Source of the DNA: Lachnospiraceae bacterium
GTDB taxonomy: Bacteria; Bacillota; Clostridia; Lachnospirales; Lachnospiraceae
Reading direction: 5' to 3'
Length of the DNA: 49,232 nt
Assembly: GCA_017448245.1 (NCBI GenBank)
Contig: JAFSLV010000033.1
Span: forward strand, 1-49,232
This document shows positions 31,821 to 40,638 of this stretch, piece after piece (position 1 is the first letter of the stretch; every line of letters begins with the position of its first letter). The notes beneath the pieces are model-generated. The model was not told the origin of the DNA. It saw only the letters and a program-made list of their open reading frames with translations, and searched no databases. Made by a program: the position numbers and the translations under genes.

Positions 31821-33100
31821 AAGAAAACACTTCGCTGCTTGGAAGATTGTCGCATAACTGGGGATGGAAGCTGGCCAGTGTGCTGCTGGCCGCGCTTTTA
31901 TGGTTTCTGGTAACCAATTACAACGATCCCGTGATCAGTGTGCCCTTTTATAACATCCCGGTGACGCTGCGCAATACGAGCGTGCTGACGGATGCGGGAC
32001 AGGTGTATGAGATACTCGATAATACCGACACGGTGGCGACGGTGACGGTGACCGCCAACCGTTCGATTGCGGAATCTCTCTCCAGAGACAACATCATCGC
32101 AACGGCGGACCTGTCGGAGCTGACGAGCAGGGATACCGTGCCGATTCATCTCAGCGTCAACAAAAACGCATCGGATATCACGCGTATCACGGGCTCTATC
32201 GAGGATGTGCGGCTCAATATCGAGGACCGCAAGACGCGGACGATTGCACTGACCGTTACGACCAGCGGCGAGCTCACCGACGGCTATGTGATCGGACAGA
32301 TCTCGCCGGCACAGAACCTCGTGCGGATCTCCGGCCCCGCATCGCGCGTGGACAATGTAGCCAGTGCGGTGGCCGACGTGGATGTTACGGGCTTTACCTC
32401 GGAAATCGGTACGGAAGCGGATATCCGGCTCTATGACGCGCAGGATGTTCTGATCCGGGATACGGCGATCACGCAAAACATCACCTCCGTGCGCGTGCAG
32501 GTCGCGATCCTGACGGTGCGTACGGTGCCGCTCAGGGCGAGGTACACCGGAACGCCGGAGACCGGTTATATGGTCGCGGGAGATGCGCTGATTCAACCGG
32601 AAACCGTGACAATCGCCGGTACCGCGGCGCAGATACAGGATGTGACGGAGATCGTGCTCGAGGGTGAAACGCTCGATATCAGCGGCAGGACGCAGGAGCT
32701 GGTGACCTCTGTACGCATAGCGCCGTTCCTGCCGGCCGGAGTCACGCTGGCACATGATCCGCAGGATCTGTCGGCGGAGGTTACGATTCCCGTACAGATC
32801 GAATTTACGACGGAACGGCATGTGCCGTATACGCGCATCATTCTGGAAAACATACCCGAGGGCGCGTCGTATGAGATCGTTACGGGAGAAGAGACCGCCT
32901 TCACGGTGACGGTGGTGGGACTGGAGGAAACGGTCGAAGCGCTCAATGTGGAAGAGATGGTCTTTGCGGTGGATGTCGGCGCTGCGATCGGTGCGGACGC
33001 GGCCGCACCGCCGGAGCAGATCGAGACCTTTGCGGTACTCAGACAGCCGGACGGACTGCGCATCGTGGGAACCGTACCCGTAACCCTGAGACTGCAATAA
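31817..33100 (+). CDS. cdaR: YbbR-domain regulator of CdaA
   Basis: A 427-aa protein with one N-terminal membrane helix (about 17-33, WKLASVLLAALLWFLVTNY) and about four extracytoplasmic YbbR repeats of some 80-90 residues. A longer frame starts at 31796, but the ATG at 31817 overlaps the cdaA stop as ATGA and has GGAGGGGGG upstream. CdaR binds CdaA in the membrane and modulates its activity. It is followed by a 221-nt leader region before glmM. Confidence 0.94.
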   Translation: MKENTSLLGRLSHNWGWKLASVLLAALLWFLVTNYNDPVISVPFYNIPVTLRNTSVLTDAGQVYEILDNTDTVATVTVTANRSIAESLSRDNIIATADLSELTSRDTVPIHLSVNKNASDITRITGSIEDVRLNIEDRKTRTIALTVTTSGELTDGYVIGQISPAQNLVRISGPASRVDNVASAVADVDVTGFTSEIGTEADIRLYDAQDVLIRDTAITQNITSVRVQVAILTVRTVPLRARYTGTPETGYMVAGDALIQPETVTIAGTAAQIQDVTEIVLEGETLDISGRTQELVTSVRIAPFLPAGVTLAHDPQDLSAEVTIPVQIEFTTERHVPYTRIILENIPEGASYEIVTGEETAFTVTVVGLEETVEALNVEEMVFAVDVGAAIGADAAAPPEQIETFAVLRQPDGLRIVGTVPVTLRLQ

Positions 33101-33321
33101 GGACGAAGCACTTGCTGCTGAGTCCGTGAGAACGTGTGGATTGTGCCAAGCGGCGTCGAAGGCAACGCCGCAGGATTATTGAAATGTAAGTAGTAATCAG
33201 GACGAAGCACTTGCTGCTGAGTCCGTGAGAACGTGTGGATTGTGCCAAGCGGCGATGAGGACCATCGCGTAAGCGATTATAGATGTCCGAATCGCCTCAT
33301 GGTACGACCGAAGGGAGTACT
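33100..33321 (+). repeat. duplicated 56-nt structured leader before glmM
   Basis: Bases 33100-33155 recur exactly at 33199-33254 (offset 99). Within each copy GGAC can pair with GUCC around a 17-nt interval. The GCGGCG at the end of copy 1 pairs with CGCCGC at 33166-33171. After copy 2, ATGAGG (33255-33260) can pair with CCTCAT (33295-33300), closing an ATCGC-GTAA-GCGAT hairpin (33264-33277). The glmM ribosome binding site follows at about 33310. I recognise no known riboswitch or ribozyme; it is not a glmS ribozyme. Confidence 0.8.
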
Positions 33322-34668
33322 ATGAGACTGTTCGGAACAGACGGAGTACGCGGCGTGGCCAACGAAGAACTGACCCCCGCACTTGCCATGCAGCTGGGGC
33401 AGGCCGGCGCGTGGGTTTTATCGAGGGAAAACAAGCACCGTCCGACCATCATGGTCGGTTGTGACACGAGGCTCTCCGGCGACATGCTGGCCAACGCCCT
33501 GATGGCGGGTGCCTGCAGTGTCGGCGCCGATGCCGTGTATCTGGGCGTATTGCCGACCCCCGCGGTTGCGTATCTTGCACGCAAATACAAAGTGGACGCG
33601 GGTGTCGTGATCAGCGCCTCGCACAATCCGATGGAATTTAACGGCATCAAGTTTTTTGACGGCAGCGGGTACAAGCTGCCCGATGCGCTCGAGGATGAGA
33701 TCGAAGCCCTCATCAACAGCGGGATGAAGGGCGTGACCTTTGCGACCGGCGCTTCCGTCGGCAGGATCAAGCAGCGTCCCGATGCGAGAGAACAGTATAT
33801 CAATCACAACATCACGGTGGTCGATGTCGACTTAAGCGGGATGAAGATGGTCGTCGACTGTGCGGAGGGTGCGGCCTCCTATACATCGATCGAGGCGTTC
33901 CGCCAGCTGGGCGCGGACGCGATTGCGATTCACGTCAATCCCGACGGTACCAACATCAATGCCGGCTGCGGGTCGACGCATATGGAAGAACTCAAAGCAC
34001 GCGTCGTGGCCGAGGGCGCGCGCATCGGTATTGCCTTTGACGGAGACGCGGACCGTTTTCTCGCGGTCGACGAAAAGGGAGAGACGGTCGACGGCGACCA
34101 GATCATGTCCATCGTCGGCAAGTACATGAAGGAAAAGGGTCTCCTCAAAAAGGATACGATCGTGGCGACCGTGATGAGCAATCTCGGATTTTTCCGGATG
34201 GGAGAGCGCGAGGGTATCACGATCGAACAGACCAAAGTCGGTGACCGCTACGTGCTCGAGCGGATGCAGGAGGGCGGTTTTTCGCTTGGCGGCGAGCAGT
34301 CCGGTCACATCATCTTCCTCGATGAGGCGACCACGGGAGACGGCCTGCTGAGTGCGCTGCATCTGCTGCAGGTGATGGCGGATACCAAAAAGCCCCTGTC
34401 GGAGCTTGCGGGGATCATGCAGGTAATGCCGCAGGCGCTCGTCAACGCCAAGGTACCGACACATAAAAAAGACAGTTACATGGAGTATCCCGAGATCGTT
34501 GCGGCGATCAAAGAGATCGAAGACCGTTTTGAAGGAAACGGAAGAGTATTGATCCGTCCGTCCGGAACGGAGCCTCTCGTACGCGTGATGATCGAGGGAC
34601 AAAATCTGGAAGAGATCGAATCGGAAGCAAAGAAGCTGGCCGAGCTGATACAAAAAACAATGCTGTAA
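33322..34668 (+). CDS. glmM: phosphoglucosamine mutase
   Basis: Converts glucosamine-6-phosphate to glucosamine-1-phosphate for UDP-GlcNAc and peptidoglycan synthesis. The 448-aa product starts MRLFGTDGVRG, has the catalytic phosphoserine Ser100 in ISASHNP, the metal loop DGDADR, the sugar loop GEQSGH and the phosphate site RPSGTEPLVRVM. The ATG at 33322 has GAAGGGAG upstream; an earlier in-frame ATG at 33283 lies inside the structured leader and adds 13 unrelated residues. GlmM also binds and restrains CdaA in other Firmicutes. Confidence 0.97.
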   Translation: MRLFGTDGVRGVANEELTPALAMQLGQAGAWVLSRENKHRPTIMVGCDTRLSGDMLANALMAGACSVGADAVYLGVLPTPAVAYLARKYKVDAGVVISASHNPMEFNGIKFFDGSGYKLPDALEDEIEALINSGMKGVTFATGASVGRIKQRPDAREQYINHNITVVDVDLSGMKMVVDCAEGAASYTSIEAFRQLGADAIAIHVNPDGTNINAGCGSTHMEELKARVVAEGARIGIAFDGDADRFLAVDEKGETVDGDQIMSIVGKYMKEKGLLKKDTIVATVMSNLGFFRMGEREGITIEQTKVGDRYVLERMQEGGFSLGGEQSGHIIFLDEATTGDGLLSALHLLQVMADTKKPLSELAGIMQVMPQALVNAKVPTHKKDSYMEYPEIVAAIKEIEDRFEGNGRVLIRPSGTEPLVRVMIEGQNLEEIESEAKKLAELIQKTML

Positions 34669-34682
34669 AGGAAAAACGCGTC

Positions 34683-34946
34683 ATGGTAAAACAACAGGTC
34701 ACCGTGAAAAACGCGACGGGACTCAGTCTGAAACCGACGGAATATCTCTACAAGATTGCACTGCTCTACAAGGCACATACGGCCTTTGAATACAACGGCG
34801 GCACCGCCAACGCGAAGAGCATCCTGAGTATCCTCGGAAGCGGCGTCAAGTGCGGCGATGAGATCACACTGGTGTGTTCGGGCAATGATGAAGAGGAAGC
34901 GCTTGCGGCGCTGGTTGCGGCCGTCGAGGAAGGCCTCGGAGAATAA
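34683..34946 (+). CDS. HPr-family protein lacking the active-site histidine (Crh-like)
   Basis: An 87-aa HPr fold. In HPr the sequence GxHARPA carries His15, which accepts phosphate from enzyme I. Here it reads GLSLKPT: position 15 is Ser and Arg17 is Lys, so phosphotransfer to sugars is not expected. Ser46, the site of HPr kinase/phosphorylase, is kept in AKSIL. Bacillus Crh has the same pattern (Gln15, Ser46) and acts only in carbon regulation, with CcpA and on methylglyoxal synthase. The function here is inferred from that precedent. It lies 14 nt after glmM and 1 nt before rfbD. Confidence 0.85.
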   Translation: MVKQQVTVKNATGLSLKPTEYLYKIALLYKAHTAFEYNGGTANAKSILSILGSGVKCGDEITLVCSGNDEEEALAALVAAVEEGLGE

Positions 34947-34947
34947 G

Positions 34948-35832
34948 ATGCAAAAGACGATACTGGTAACGGGCGCAAACGGTCAGCTCGGACGAGCGGT
35001 CAAAAAAGCATATGCCGGTCAGGACGTGACGCTGATCGAAACGGAAGCGCCGGCTGTGGCCGGGAAGACGGGACATCGTGCGCTGGATATCACGGATGCC
35101 GGGCAGGTCGCGGCCGCGGTTGCGGACGCGAAGGCGGATGTGATCATCAACTGTGCCGCCTATACCGCGGTCGACAAACAGGAAGAAGACAGTGACCTGT
35201 CTTATCTGATCAATGCGATCGGTCCGCGCAATCTCGCCATGGCAGCGGAGAGGCATGGCGCACAGCTGATTCATGTCTCCACGGACTATGTCTTTGACGG
35301 AAGGGCGTCGCGTCCCTACACGGAGTGGGATCCGACATCACCGCAGAGTGTCTACGGCAGGTCCAAACTCGCCGGCGAGCAGATGGTACAGATGTTTTGC
35401 GGACGGTTTGCGATCCTTCGCACCGCCTGGCTCTACGGCGACGGCAATAACTTTGCGCGCACGATGCTGAGATTGTCCGGGACACATGACACGGTCAGTG
35501 TGGTGGATGACCAGACAGGCACGCCGACATCGGCGGATGCGCTCTCGCTTGCGGTGCGTGCGCTGGCATTTACGGACAATTACGGGATCTTTCACGCGAC
35601 CTGCGAAGGGAGCTGTTCCTGGGCGGATTTTGCCGAAGAGGTTTTTCGTCTGGCGGGGAAAGACACGCGGGTGGAACGCGTCTCGACCGCCGAATATACA
35701 AAAAAGAATCCGCAGAGTGCGCCGCGTCCGATGTATTCGATTCTCGACAACATGATGCTGCGTCTGACGGGAGCCTGTACGTTCCCGGACTGGCATGAGG
35801 CACTGGAAGACTATATGAGGCAGATGATATGA
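34948..35832 (+). CDS. rfbD: dTDP-4-dehydrorhamnose reductase-like enzyme
   Basis: A 294-aa short-chain dehydrogenase/reductase with the NAD(P) motif TGANGQLGRAV, the catalytic YGRSK preceded by STDYVFDG, and VVDDQTGTPTSADALS. All are hallmarks of RfbD, which makes dTDP-L-rhamnose. The other rhamnose genes (rfbA, B, C) are not in the window. A frame running back to 34858 overlaps the HPr-like gene; I chose the ATG at 34948, which has GGAG upstream. It overlaps the next start by 4 nt. Confidence 0.92.
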   Translation: MQKTILVTGANGQLGRAVKKAYAGQDVTLIETEAPAVAGKTGHRALDITDAGQVAAAVADAKADVIINCAAYTAVDKQEEDSDLSYLINAIGPRNLAMAAERHGAQLIHVSTDYVFDGRASRPYTEWDPTSPQSVYGRSKLAGEQMVQMFCGRFAILRTAWLYGDGNNFARTMLRLSGTHDTVSVVDDQTGTPTSADALSLAVRALAFTDNYGIFHATCEGSCSWADFAEEVFRLAGKDTRVERVSTAEYTKKNPQSAPRPMYSILDNMMLRLTGACTFPDWHEALEDYMRQMI

Positions 35833-37055
35833 CCTACGGGGAAGCAAAGAAAAAACTGGAAGCATACGGACAGACACATGTACTTCGATATTATGATGCG
35901 CTCGACGGGGAAGAAAGGGCGCGTCTTTTGTCACAGATCGAACGGACGGATTTTGCCGTGCTGGACAACATGCGCTACCGCGGCCAGGCGGCGCCGCGCG
36001 GTGTGTTTGCACCGCTCGATGCGCTCGAACTGGATGAAATCTCACAAAGAAAGGATGAGCTCGAAGCAACCGGCGCACAGGCAATTCGCGACGGCAGGGT
36101 GGCGGCGTGTCTTCTGGCCGGAGGCATGGGGACGAGACTCGGAAGCGACGACCCGAAGGGGATGTATGATCTCGGCGAGACAAAGCATGTCTATATCTTC
36201 CAGCGCCTGATCGAGAATCTCCTGGAGGTGACGGATCGTGTCGGCGCTTTTCCCCGGCTCTTCATCATGACGAGTGAAAAAAATCACGATGCGACGGTTG
36301 CGTTTCTGAAAGAAAAAAAATACTTCGGATATCCGGAAGAGAAGGTGACCTTTTTCATGCAGGACATGGCACCCGCCTGTGACTATGACGGGAAGGTGTT
36401 TATGGAGAGTAAGTCTGCGATCGCAACCTCTCCCAACGGCAATGCCGGATGGTATCTGTCGATGTGCAAGGCACATCTGGATGACGTATTGCACAAAGAG
36501 GGAATCGAGTGGATCAATATCTTTGCGGTCGACAATGTGTTGCAGCGCATCTGCGATCCGGTCTTTATCGGGGCGACGATCGAACAGCACGCAGAGTGCG
36601 GCGCCAAGGTCGTAAGGAAGGCGGCGCCCGACGAGGCGGTCGGTGTGATCTGTCTCGAGGACGGACATCCTTCGATCGTTGAGTATTATGATCTCACGGA
36701 CGAGATGAAGGACGCCAAAAACGAAAAAGGAGATCCCGCATACAATTTCGGCGTGATTTTGAATTATCTGTTTTATGAACCCGCGCTGAAGCGGATCATG
36801 GATGACGAGCTGCCGCTGCATGTGGTGGAAAAAAAGATTGCGCATATCGATGAAGAAGGCAATCCGGTCAAACCGGACAAGCCCAACGGCTGCAAGTTTG
36901 AGCAGCTGGTGCTCGACATGATCCATGAGCTCGACAGCTGTGTGGTATTTGAGGTGGTGCGGGAGCATGAATTTGCCCCGGTCAAGAACCGTACCGGCAT
37001 CGACAGCGTGGAAAGTGCGCGCGCGCTTTTGAAAAAAGCGGGCATCGCATTGTAG
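35829..37055 (+). CDS. UDPGP-type nucleotidyltransferase (UDP-sugar pyrophosphorylase)
   Basis: A 408-aa member of the eukaryote-like UDPGP family, which makes UDP-sugars from UTP and a sugar-1-phosphate. The nucleotide loop is LLAGGMGTRLGSDDPKGMY; FMQDMAPAC and NPNGNAG-like (SPNGNAGWY) substrate segments follow, with NIFAVDNVL and FAPVKNRTG near the end. These fit UDP-GlcNAc or UDP-GalNAc pyrophosphorylases best. It is distinct from the usual bacterial GlmU/GalU types. Co-location with glmM suggests it supplies UDP-GlcNAc, and PelF also needs such donors. Confidence 0.9.
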   Translation: MTYGEAKKKLEAYGQTHVLRYYDALDGEERARLLSQIERTDFAVLDNMRYRGQAAPRGVFAPLDALELDEISQRKDELEATGAQAIRDGRVAACLLAGGMGTRLGSDDPKGMYDLGETKHVYIFQRLIENLLEVTDRVGAFPRLFIMTSEKNHDATVAFLKEKKYFGYPEEKVTFFMQDMAPACDYDGKVFMESKSAIATSPNGNAGWYLSMCKAHLDDVLHKEGIEWINIFAVDNVLQRICDPVFIGATIEQHAECGAKVVRKAAPDEAVGVICLEDGHPSIVEYYDLTDEMKDAKNEKGDPAYNFGVILNYLFYEPALKRIMDDELPLHVVEKKIAHIDEEGNPVKPDKPNGCKFEQLVLDMIHELDSCVVFEVVREHEFAPVKNRTGIDSVESARALLKKAGIAL

Positions 37056-37064
37056 GAGCGTGTG

Positions 37065-37349
37065 ATGTTCAGACTATGGATCCGTCTCTTTACCGACAAC
37101 CGTCTGACGCACGACATGATCGTTGAGGACGATTCCTTTGATACCAGAACGCACAAGGTGCGCCGTGCGATCGAGGAGGGGTGCGACGCGTTTGATGTCG
37201 GCAAACCGATCTGGTTAAAGAAGAATGTCAGTGACTTTCAGAGATATGCCGCATGCAGGTTTACAAAGGACAATTTCGTGGAAGATATTTCGTTTGATTA
37301 TATGGATGTGCGCGTGATAGAGGAGGATGACAGCATATGTCCGGAATGA
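37065..37349 (+). CDS. conserved-looking small protein of unknown function
   Basis: A 94-aa soluble, acidic protein with a segment DTRTHKVRRAIEEGCDAFD, then KPIWLKKNVSDFQRYAACRF, ending EEDDSICPE. It has the look of a real protein, with no membrane segment and no known motif. The ATG at 37065 has AGGAG 6 nt upstream; a GTG lies one codon earlier. It overlaps the start of the HtrA gene by 13 nt, so the two are coupled. Confidence 0.7.
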   Translation: MFRLWIRLFTDNRLTHDMIVEDDSFDTRTHKVRRAIEEGCDAFDVGKPIWLKKNVSDFQRYAACRFTKDNFVEDISFDYMDVRVIEEDDSICPE

Positions 37350-38719
37350 ATTATTATTTTTATAATCAGGAGGATGTGCAAAATGACACGGCACCGGAGT
37401 ATCTGATCCCGCCGGAGCCGGAGGAGGTCGTCCGCAAGAAGCGGCTCACCGGACGTGTGGTGACGACGGTTGTCGCGCTGATTCTTGCCGTCGCCGTGAT
37501 GGCCGGAATGCTGGCAACGGTACTCAATAATGTCAGGAACGGCAGACCGACACCCGCCGCAACACCGGATCCCGCGCCCGTGGCCACACAGGAGACGCCC
37601 GGCGGTGCACAGACACAGAATCCGCCCGCGGGACAGCAGGCAGAACCCGGCTCTTCCACGATCACGCTCAATGTATCCGAAGATACGAGAACGGTGGTCA
37701 CGGACGTGACGGAGGTCGTCAAGCAGGTGATTCCCTCGATCGTTGCGATCGACAATTCCTTTACCGAACGCGAGCGCACGATCTACGGCGTCTATGAGTA
37801 TGACGTGATGGGCACCGGCAGCGGTGTCATCATCGGGAAGAGCGACACCGAGCTCCTGATCGTGACCAACAATCACGTGATCTCCGGGGCCAATGAGCTC
37901 AAGGTGCGTTTCCTCGGCGACGGGGAGGCGCCTGCCCAGGTCAGGGGCACCAACGCGGGGATGGATCTGGCGGTCATCGTGGTACAGATGGCGGACATTG
38001 ATGCCTATACACAGCAGATGATCAGCGTGGCGACACTTGGAGATTCCGATCTGCTGCAGATGGGAGAACCGGTCATCGCCATCGGTAACGCGCAGGGACT
38101 CGGTCAGTCCGTGACCACGGGCGTTGTCAGTGCGCTGGACAGGGAGGTCACGAGCGACGAAGGTCTGACCGGCCGCTTCATCCAGACGGATGCGGCAATC
38201 AATCACGGCAACAGCGGCGGTGCGCTCCTCAACAGCTGGGGAGAAGTGATCGGCATCAACACGCTGCGTGTCGACGGATCGGCCGTGGAGGGCATCGGCT
38301 TTGCCATCCCGATCACCAAGGCGAGGGAGACAATCGAACGGTTGATGAATCTCGGCATCCACGAACGTGTTCCGGAGGAAGAACGCGGCTATATCGGCAT
38401 ATCCGTCACCACGGCGGACGACGTCACCGGCGCTTATGTGACGGCGGTACACGAGGACAGCGCGGGCGAGCGCGCGGGACTCGTCGTCGGTGACGTCATC
38501 AAACAGGTGGATGATATCGAGGTGACGACGGCGGATGAACTGATCAGCGCATTGGAATTTTTTGCGGCGGGAGACGTCGTCGATGTGATCATCGACCACA
38601 GGACGGCAGGCGGCACGGTCGAACAGAAGATACAGATCACGCTGCAGCCGAAAGACGGCTATCTTCCTACGGAGGCGCCCGAAGAGGAAGAAGGCGCCGA
38701 AGAAGACGACGGACAGTAA
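37337..38719 (+). CDS. htrA: HtrA/DegP-type membrane-anchored serine protease
   Basis: A 460-aa protease with a short cytosolic N-terminus, one membrane helix (about 40-62), a Pro/Gln/Ala-rich linker (about 70-105), a trypsin-like domain and a C-terminal PDZ domain (about 355-440). The catalytic triad is complete: His180 (TNNHV), Asp210 (NAGMDLA) and Ser293 (GNSGGAL). It should degrade or refold damaged exported proteins outside the membrane. The acidic tail (EEEEGAEEDD) is unusual but common in such anchored proteases. Confidence 0.95.
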   Translation: MSGMNYYFYNQEDVQNDTAPEYLIPPEPEEVVRKKRLTGRVVTTVVALILAVAVMAGMLATVLNNVRNGRPTPAATPDPAPVATQETPGGAQTQNPPAGQQAEPGSSTITLNVSEDTRTVVTDVTEVVKQVIPSIVAIDNSFTERERTIYGVYEYDVMGTGSGVIIGKSDTELLIVTNNHVISGANELKVRFLGDGEAPAQVRGTNAGMDLAVIVVQMADIDAYTQQMISVATLGDSDLLQMGEPVIAIGNAQGLGQSVTTGVVSALDREVTSDEGLTGRFIQTDAAINHGNSGGALLNSWGEVIGINTLRVDGSAVEGIGFAIPITKARETIERLMNLGIHERVPEEERGYIGISVTTADDVTGAYVTAVHEDSAGERAGLVVGDVIKQVDDIEVTTADELISALEFFAAGDVVDVIIDHRTAGGTVEQKIQITLQPKDGYLPTEAPEEEEGAEEDDGQ

Positions 38720-38734
38720 GCGGAGTAATCTTGG

Positions 38735-40618
38735 ATGTGCGGGATTGCGGGACTCCTTCATTACGGTAAGAAAGCGGCGGACGATATCGAGGCGATGAAG
38801 CGGCGGATGTCGCACAGAGGTCCCGACGCGGACGGCACGTGGATCTCGGAAGACGGCGATGTCGTGCTCGGTCATGTGCGTCTTGCGGTCATCGGGCTCG
38901 GTGAGACGGGTGCGCAGCCGATGATGTCGCATTCCGGACGCTTCATGATGGTCTATAACGGAGAGATCTATAATTTTCCCCTGCTCAAAGAAAAGCTCGC
39001 GGAACGGAATGTCACGGAGTTTCGCGGCACTTCCGACTCCGAGATTCTTCTGGAGGCGCTCGAGCATCTCGGGATCGATGAGACACTGTCGCTGATCAAG
39101 GGGATGTTTGCCGTCGCGTTATATGACAAAGAGTCACATACAATCACGCTGTTTCGTGACCGTATCGGAGAAAAGCCCCTGTATTACGGGTATGTAAAGG
39201 ACGCGTTTGTCTTTGCGTCCGATATCGGATGCATCCGCACACTCTCCGCGTTCACGCCTGAGATCAACCGGAAGGTGCTCGGTATCTACTTTGCGCACGG
39301 ATATATTCCCGCGCCGCACACGATCTACCGGGACATATTCAAGCTGGAGCCCGGAAAAAAGCTGACGCTCCATGCACCCTTCACACCCGGTTCGGAGACG
39401 ATCGATACATACTGGTCCGTGCGGGAAGTTGCGCGCAAAGGGCGCGTTGCACCGTTTCGCGGATCCTTTGAAGAGGCTTCGGCAGAGCTCGAGCGCCTGA
39501 TTACGGAATCGATCCGAGGACAGATGGTGGCCGATGTACCGGTCGGCGCGTTTTTATCCGGAGGCATCGATTCCGCCACATGCGTGGCGCTGATGCAGAG
39601 CATCAGCCCCGGCAGCGTGAGGAGCTTTACAATCGGCATGAACGATCCCGCGTACAACGAAGCGGAATACGCAAAGGAGATTGCCGCGCATCTGGGAACG
39701 TCGCATACGGAGCTCTATATCACGGAAAAAGACGCCATGGAAGTGATTCCTTTGCTTTCGCGTATGTTCGGGGAGCCTTTTGCGGACAGTTCGCAGATCC
39801 CGACCTTTCTGGTGAGCCGCATGACGAGAGAGCATGTGACGGTATCCCTGTCCGGTGACGGCGGGGATGAACTCTTTGGCGGCTACAATTCCTATACGAG
39901 TGTAGAAGGCGTCTGGAATAAAATCCGTCACATTCCGCATCCCGTGCGGCGTCTGGCCAAAGGAGCAATCACGAAATCGCCGCTGTACCGGAATGCGCAC
40001 TGGGAGGCAGTCGCCAAGCTCGTGGACGCAAAGAGCCCCGAGTCACTCTACCGGCAGCTGTTTGAAGGGACCTACGGCGCATCGGAGATCGCGCTTGAAA
40101 AAGACCGGCTGCCCTATGCCTATACGGACGGCATCGCCGGCTGTGACGAAATGGGATCGGTGGCAAAGGATATCATGCTGATGGACATGCGGATGTATCA
40201 TCCGGATGACATTCTGGTCAAGGTCGACCGCTGCGCGATGGCGGTGTCGCTCGAGACGAGAGTGCCCCTGCTCGATAAGGATGTGGTGGAATTTGCGTGG
40301 ACGCTTCCGTTATCCTTCCTGCGCAGGGAGCAGACCGGCAAGCTGATCCTCAGGGACGTGCTCTACCGTCATGTGCCGCGCGCGATGATGGAGCGCAAAA
40401 AGACCGGCTTTGCGATTCCGGTTCAGAAGTGGTTAAAGGGTCAGCTCAGGGAGTGGGCCGAGTCACTGATTGATGAAAAAAAGATACGTGAACAGGGGCT
40501 GCTCGACGGCAATGTCGTGAAACAGATATGGGATGATTTTATCATGCGGGACAGATGGCGGACACAACTGTGGTTTTTGCTGATGTTTGAAGCGTGGCTC
40601 GAAGAAGAGTACGGTTGA
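38735..40618 (+). CDS. asnB: asparagine synthase (glutamine-hydrolysing)
   Basis: A 627-aa amidotransferase. Cys2 after the initiator Met (MCGIAGLL) is the glutaminase nucleophile; MSHRGPDADG and YNGEIYNF belong to that domain. The synthetase domain has the PP-loop FLSGGIDSATCVALM and later LSGDGGDELFGGY and KVDRCAMAVSLETRVPLLD. It uses glutamine, ATP and aspartate to make asparagine. Some homologues amidate other substrates such as cell-wall precursors; sequence alone does not decide. GGAG lies 8 nt before the ATG. Confidence 0.94.
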   Translation: MCGIAGLLHYGKKAADDIEAMKRRMSHRGPDADGTWISEDGDVVLGHVRLAVIGLGETGAQPMMSHSGRFMMVYNGEIYNFPLLKEKLAERNVTEFRGTSDSEILLEALEHLGIDETLSLIKGMFAVALYDKESHTITLFRDRIGEKPLYYGYVKDAFVFASDIGCIRTLSAFTPEINRKVLGIYFAHGYIPAPHTIYRDIFKLEPGKKLTLHAPFTPGSETIDTYWSVREVARKGRVAPFRGSFEEASAELERLITESIRGQMVADVPVGAFLSGGIDSATCVALMQSISPGSVRSFTIGMNDPAYNEAEYAKEIAAHLGTSHTELYITEKDAMEVIPLLSRMFGEPFADSSQIPTFLVSRMTREHVTVSLSGDGGDELFGGYNSYTSVEGVWNKIRHIPHPVRRLAKGAITKSPLYRNAHWEAVAKLVDAKSPESLYRQLFEGTYGASEIALEKDRLPYAYTDGIAGCDEMGSVAKDIMLMDMRMYHPDDILVKVDRCAMAVSLETRVPLLDKDVVEFAWTLPLSFLRREQTGKLILRDVLYRHVPRAMMERKKTGFAIPVQKWLKGQLREWAESLIDEKKIREQGLLDGNVVKQIWDDFIMRDRWRTQLWFLLMFEAWLEEEYG

Positions 40619-40638
40619 GACAGCCGGAGGGAATACAC

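Noticed and set aside
33100-33155. Hammerhead ribozyme in the glmM leader (GGACGAA and CTGAGTCCGTGAG resemble its core)
   Set aside because: The conserved CUGANGA core is not complete and the stems are in the wrong order; only a partial likeness remains.
33039-33248. 69-codon minus-strand frame with an internal protein repeat
   Set aside because: The repeat is simply the translation of the duplicated non-coding leader before glmM.
33100-33321. glmS ribozyme or ydaO-type c-di-AMP riboswitch
   Set aside because: None of the conserved sequence blocks of either class could be found; position alone is not enough.
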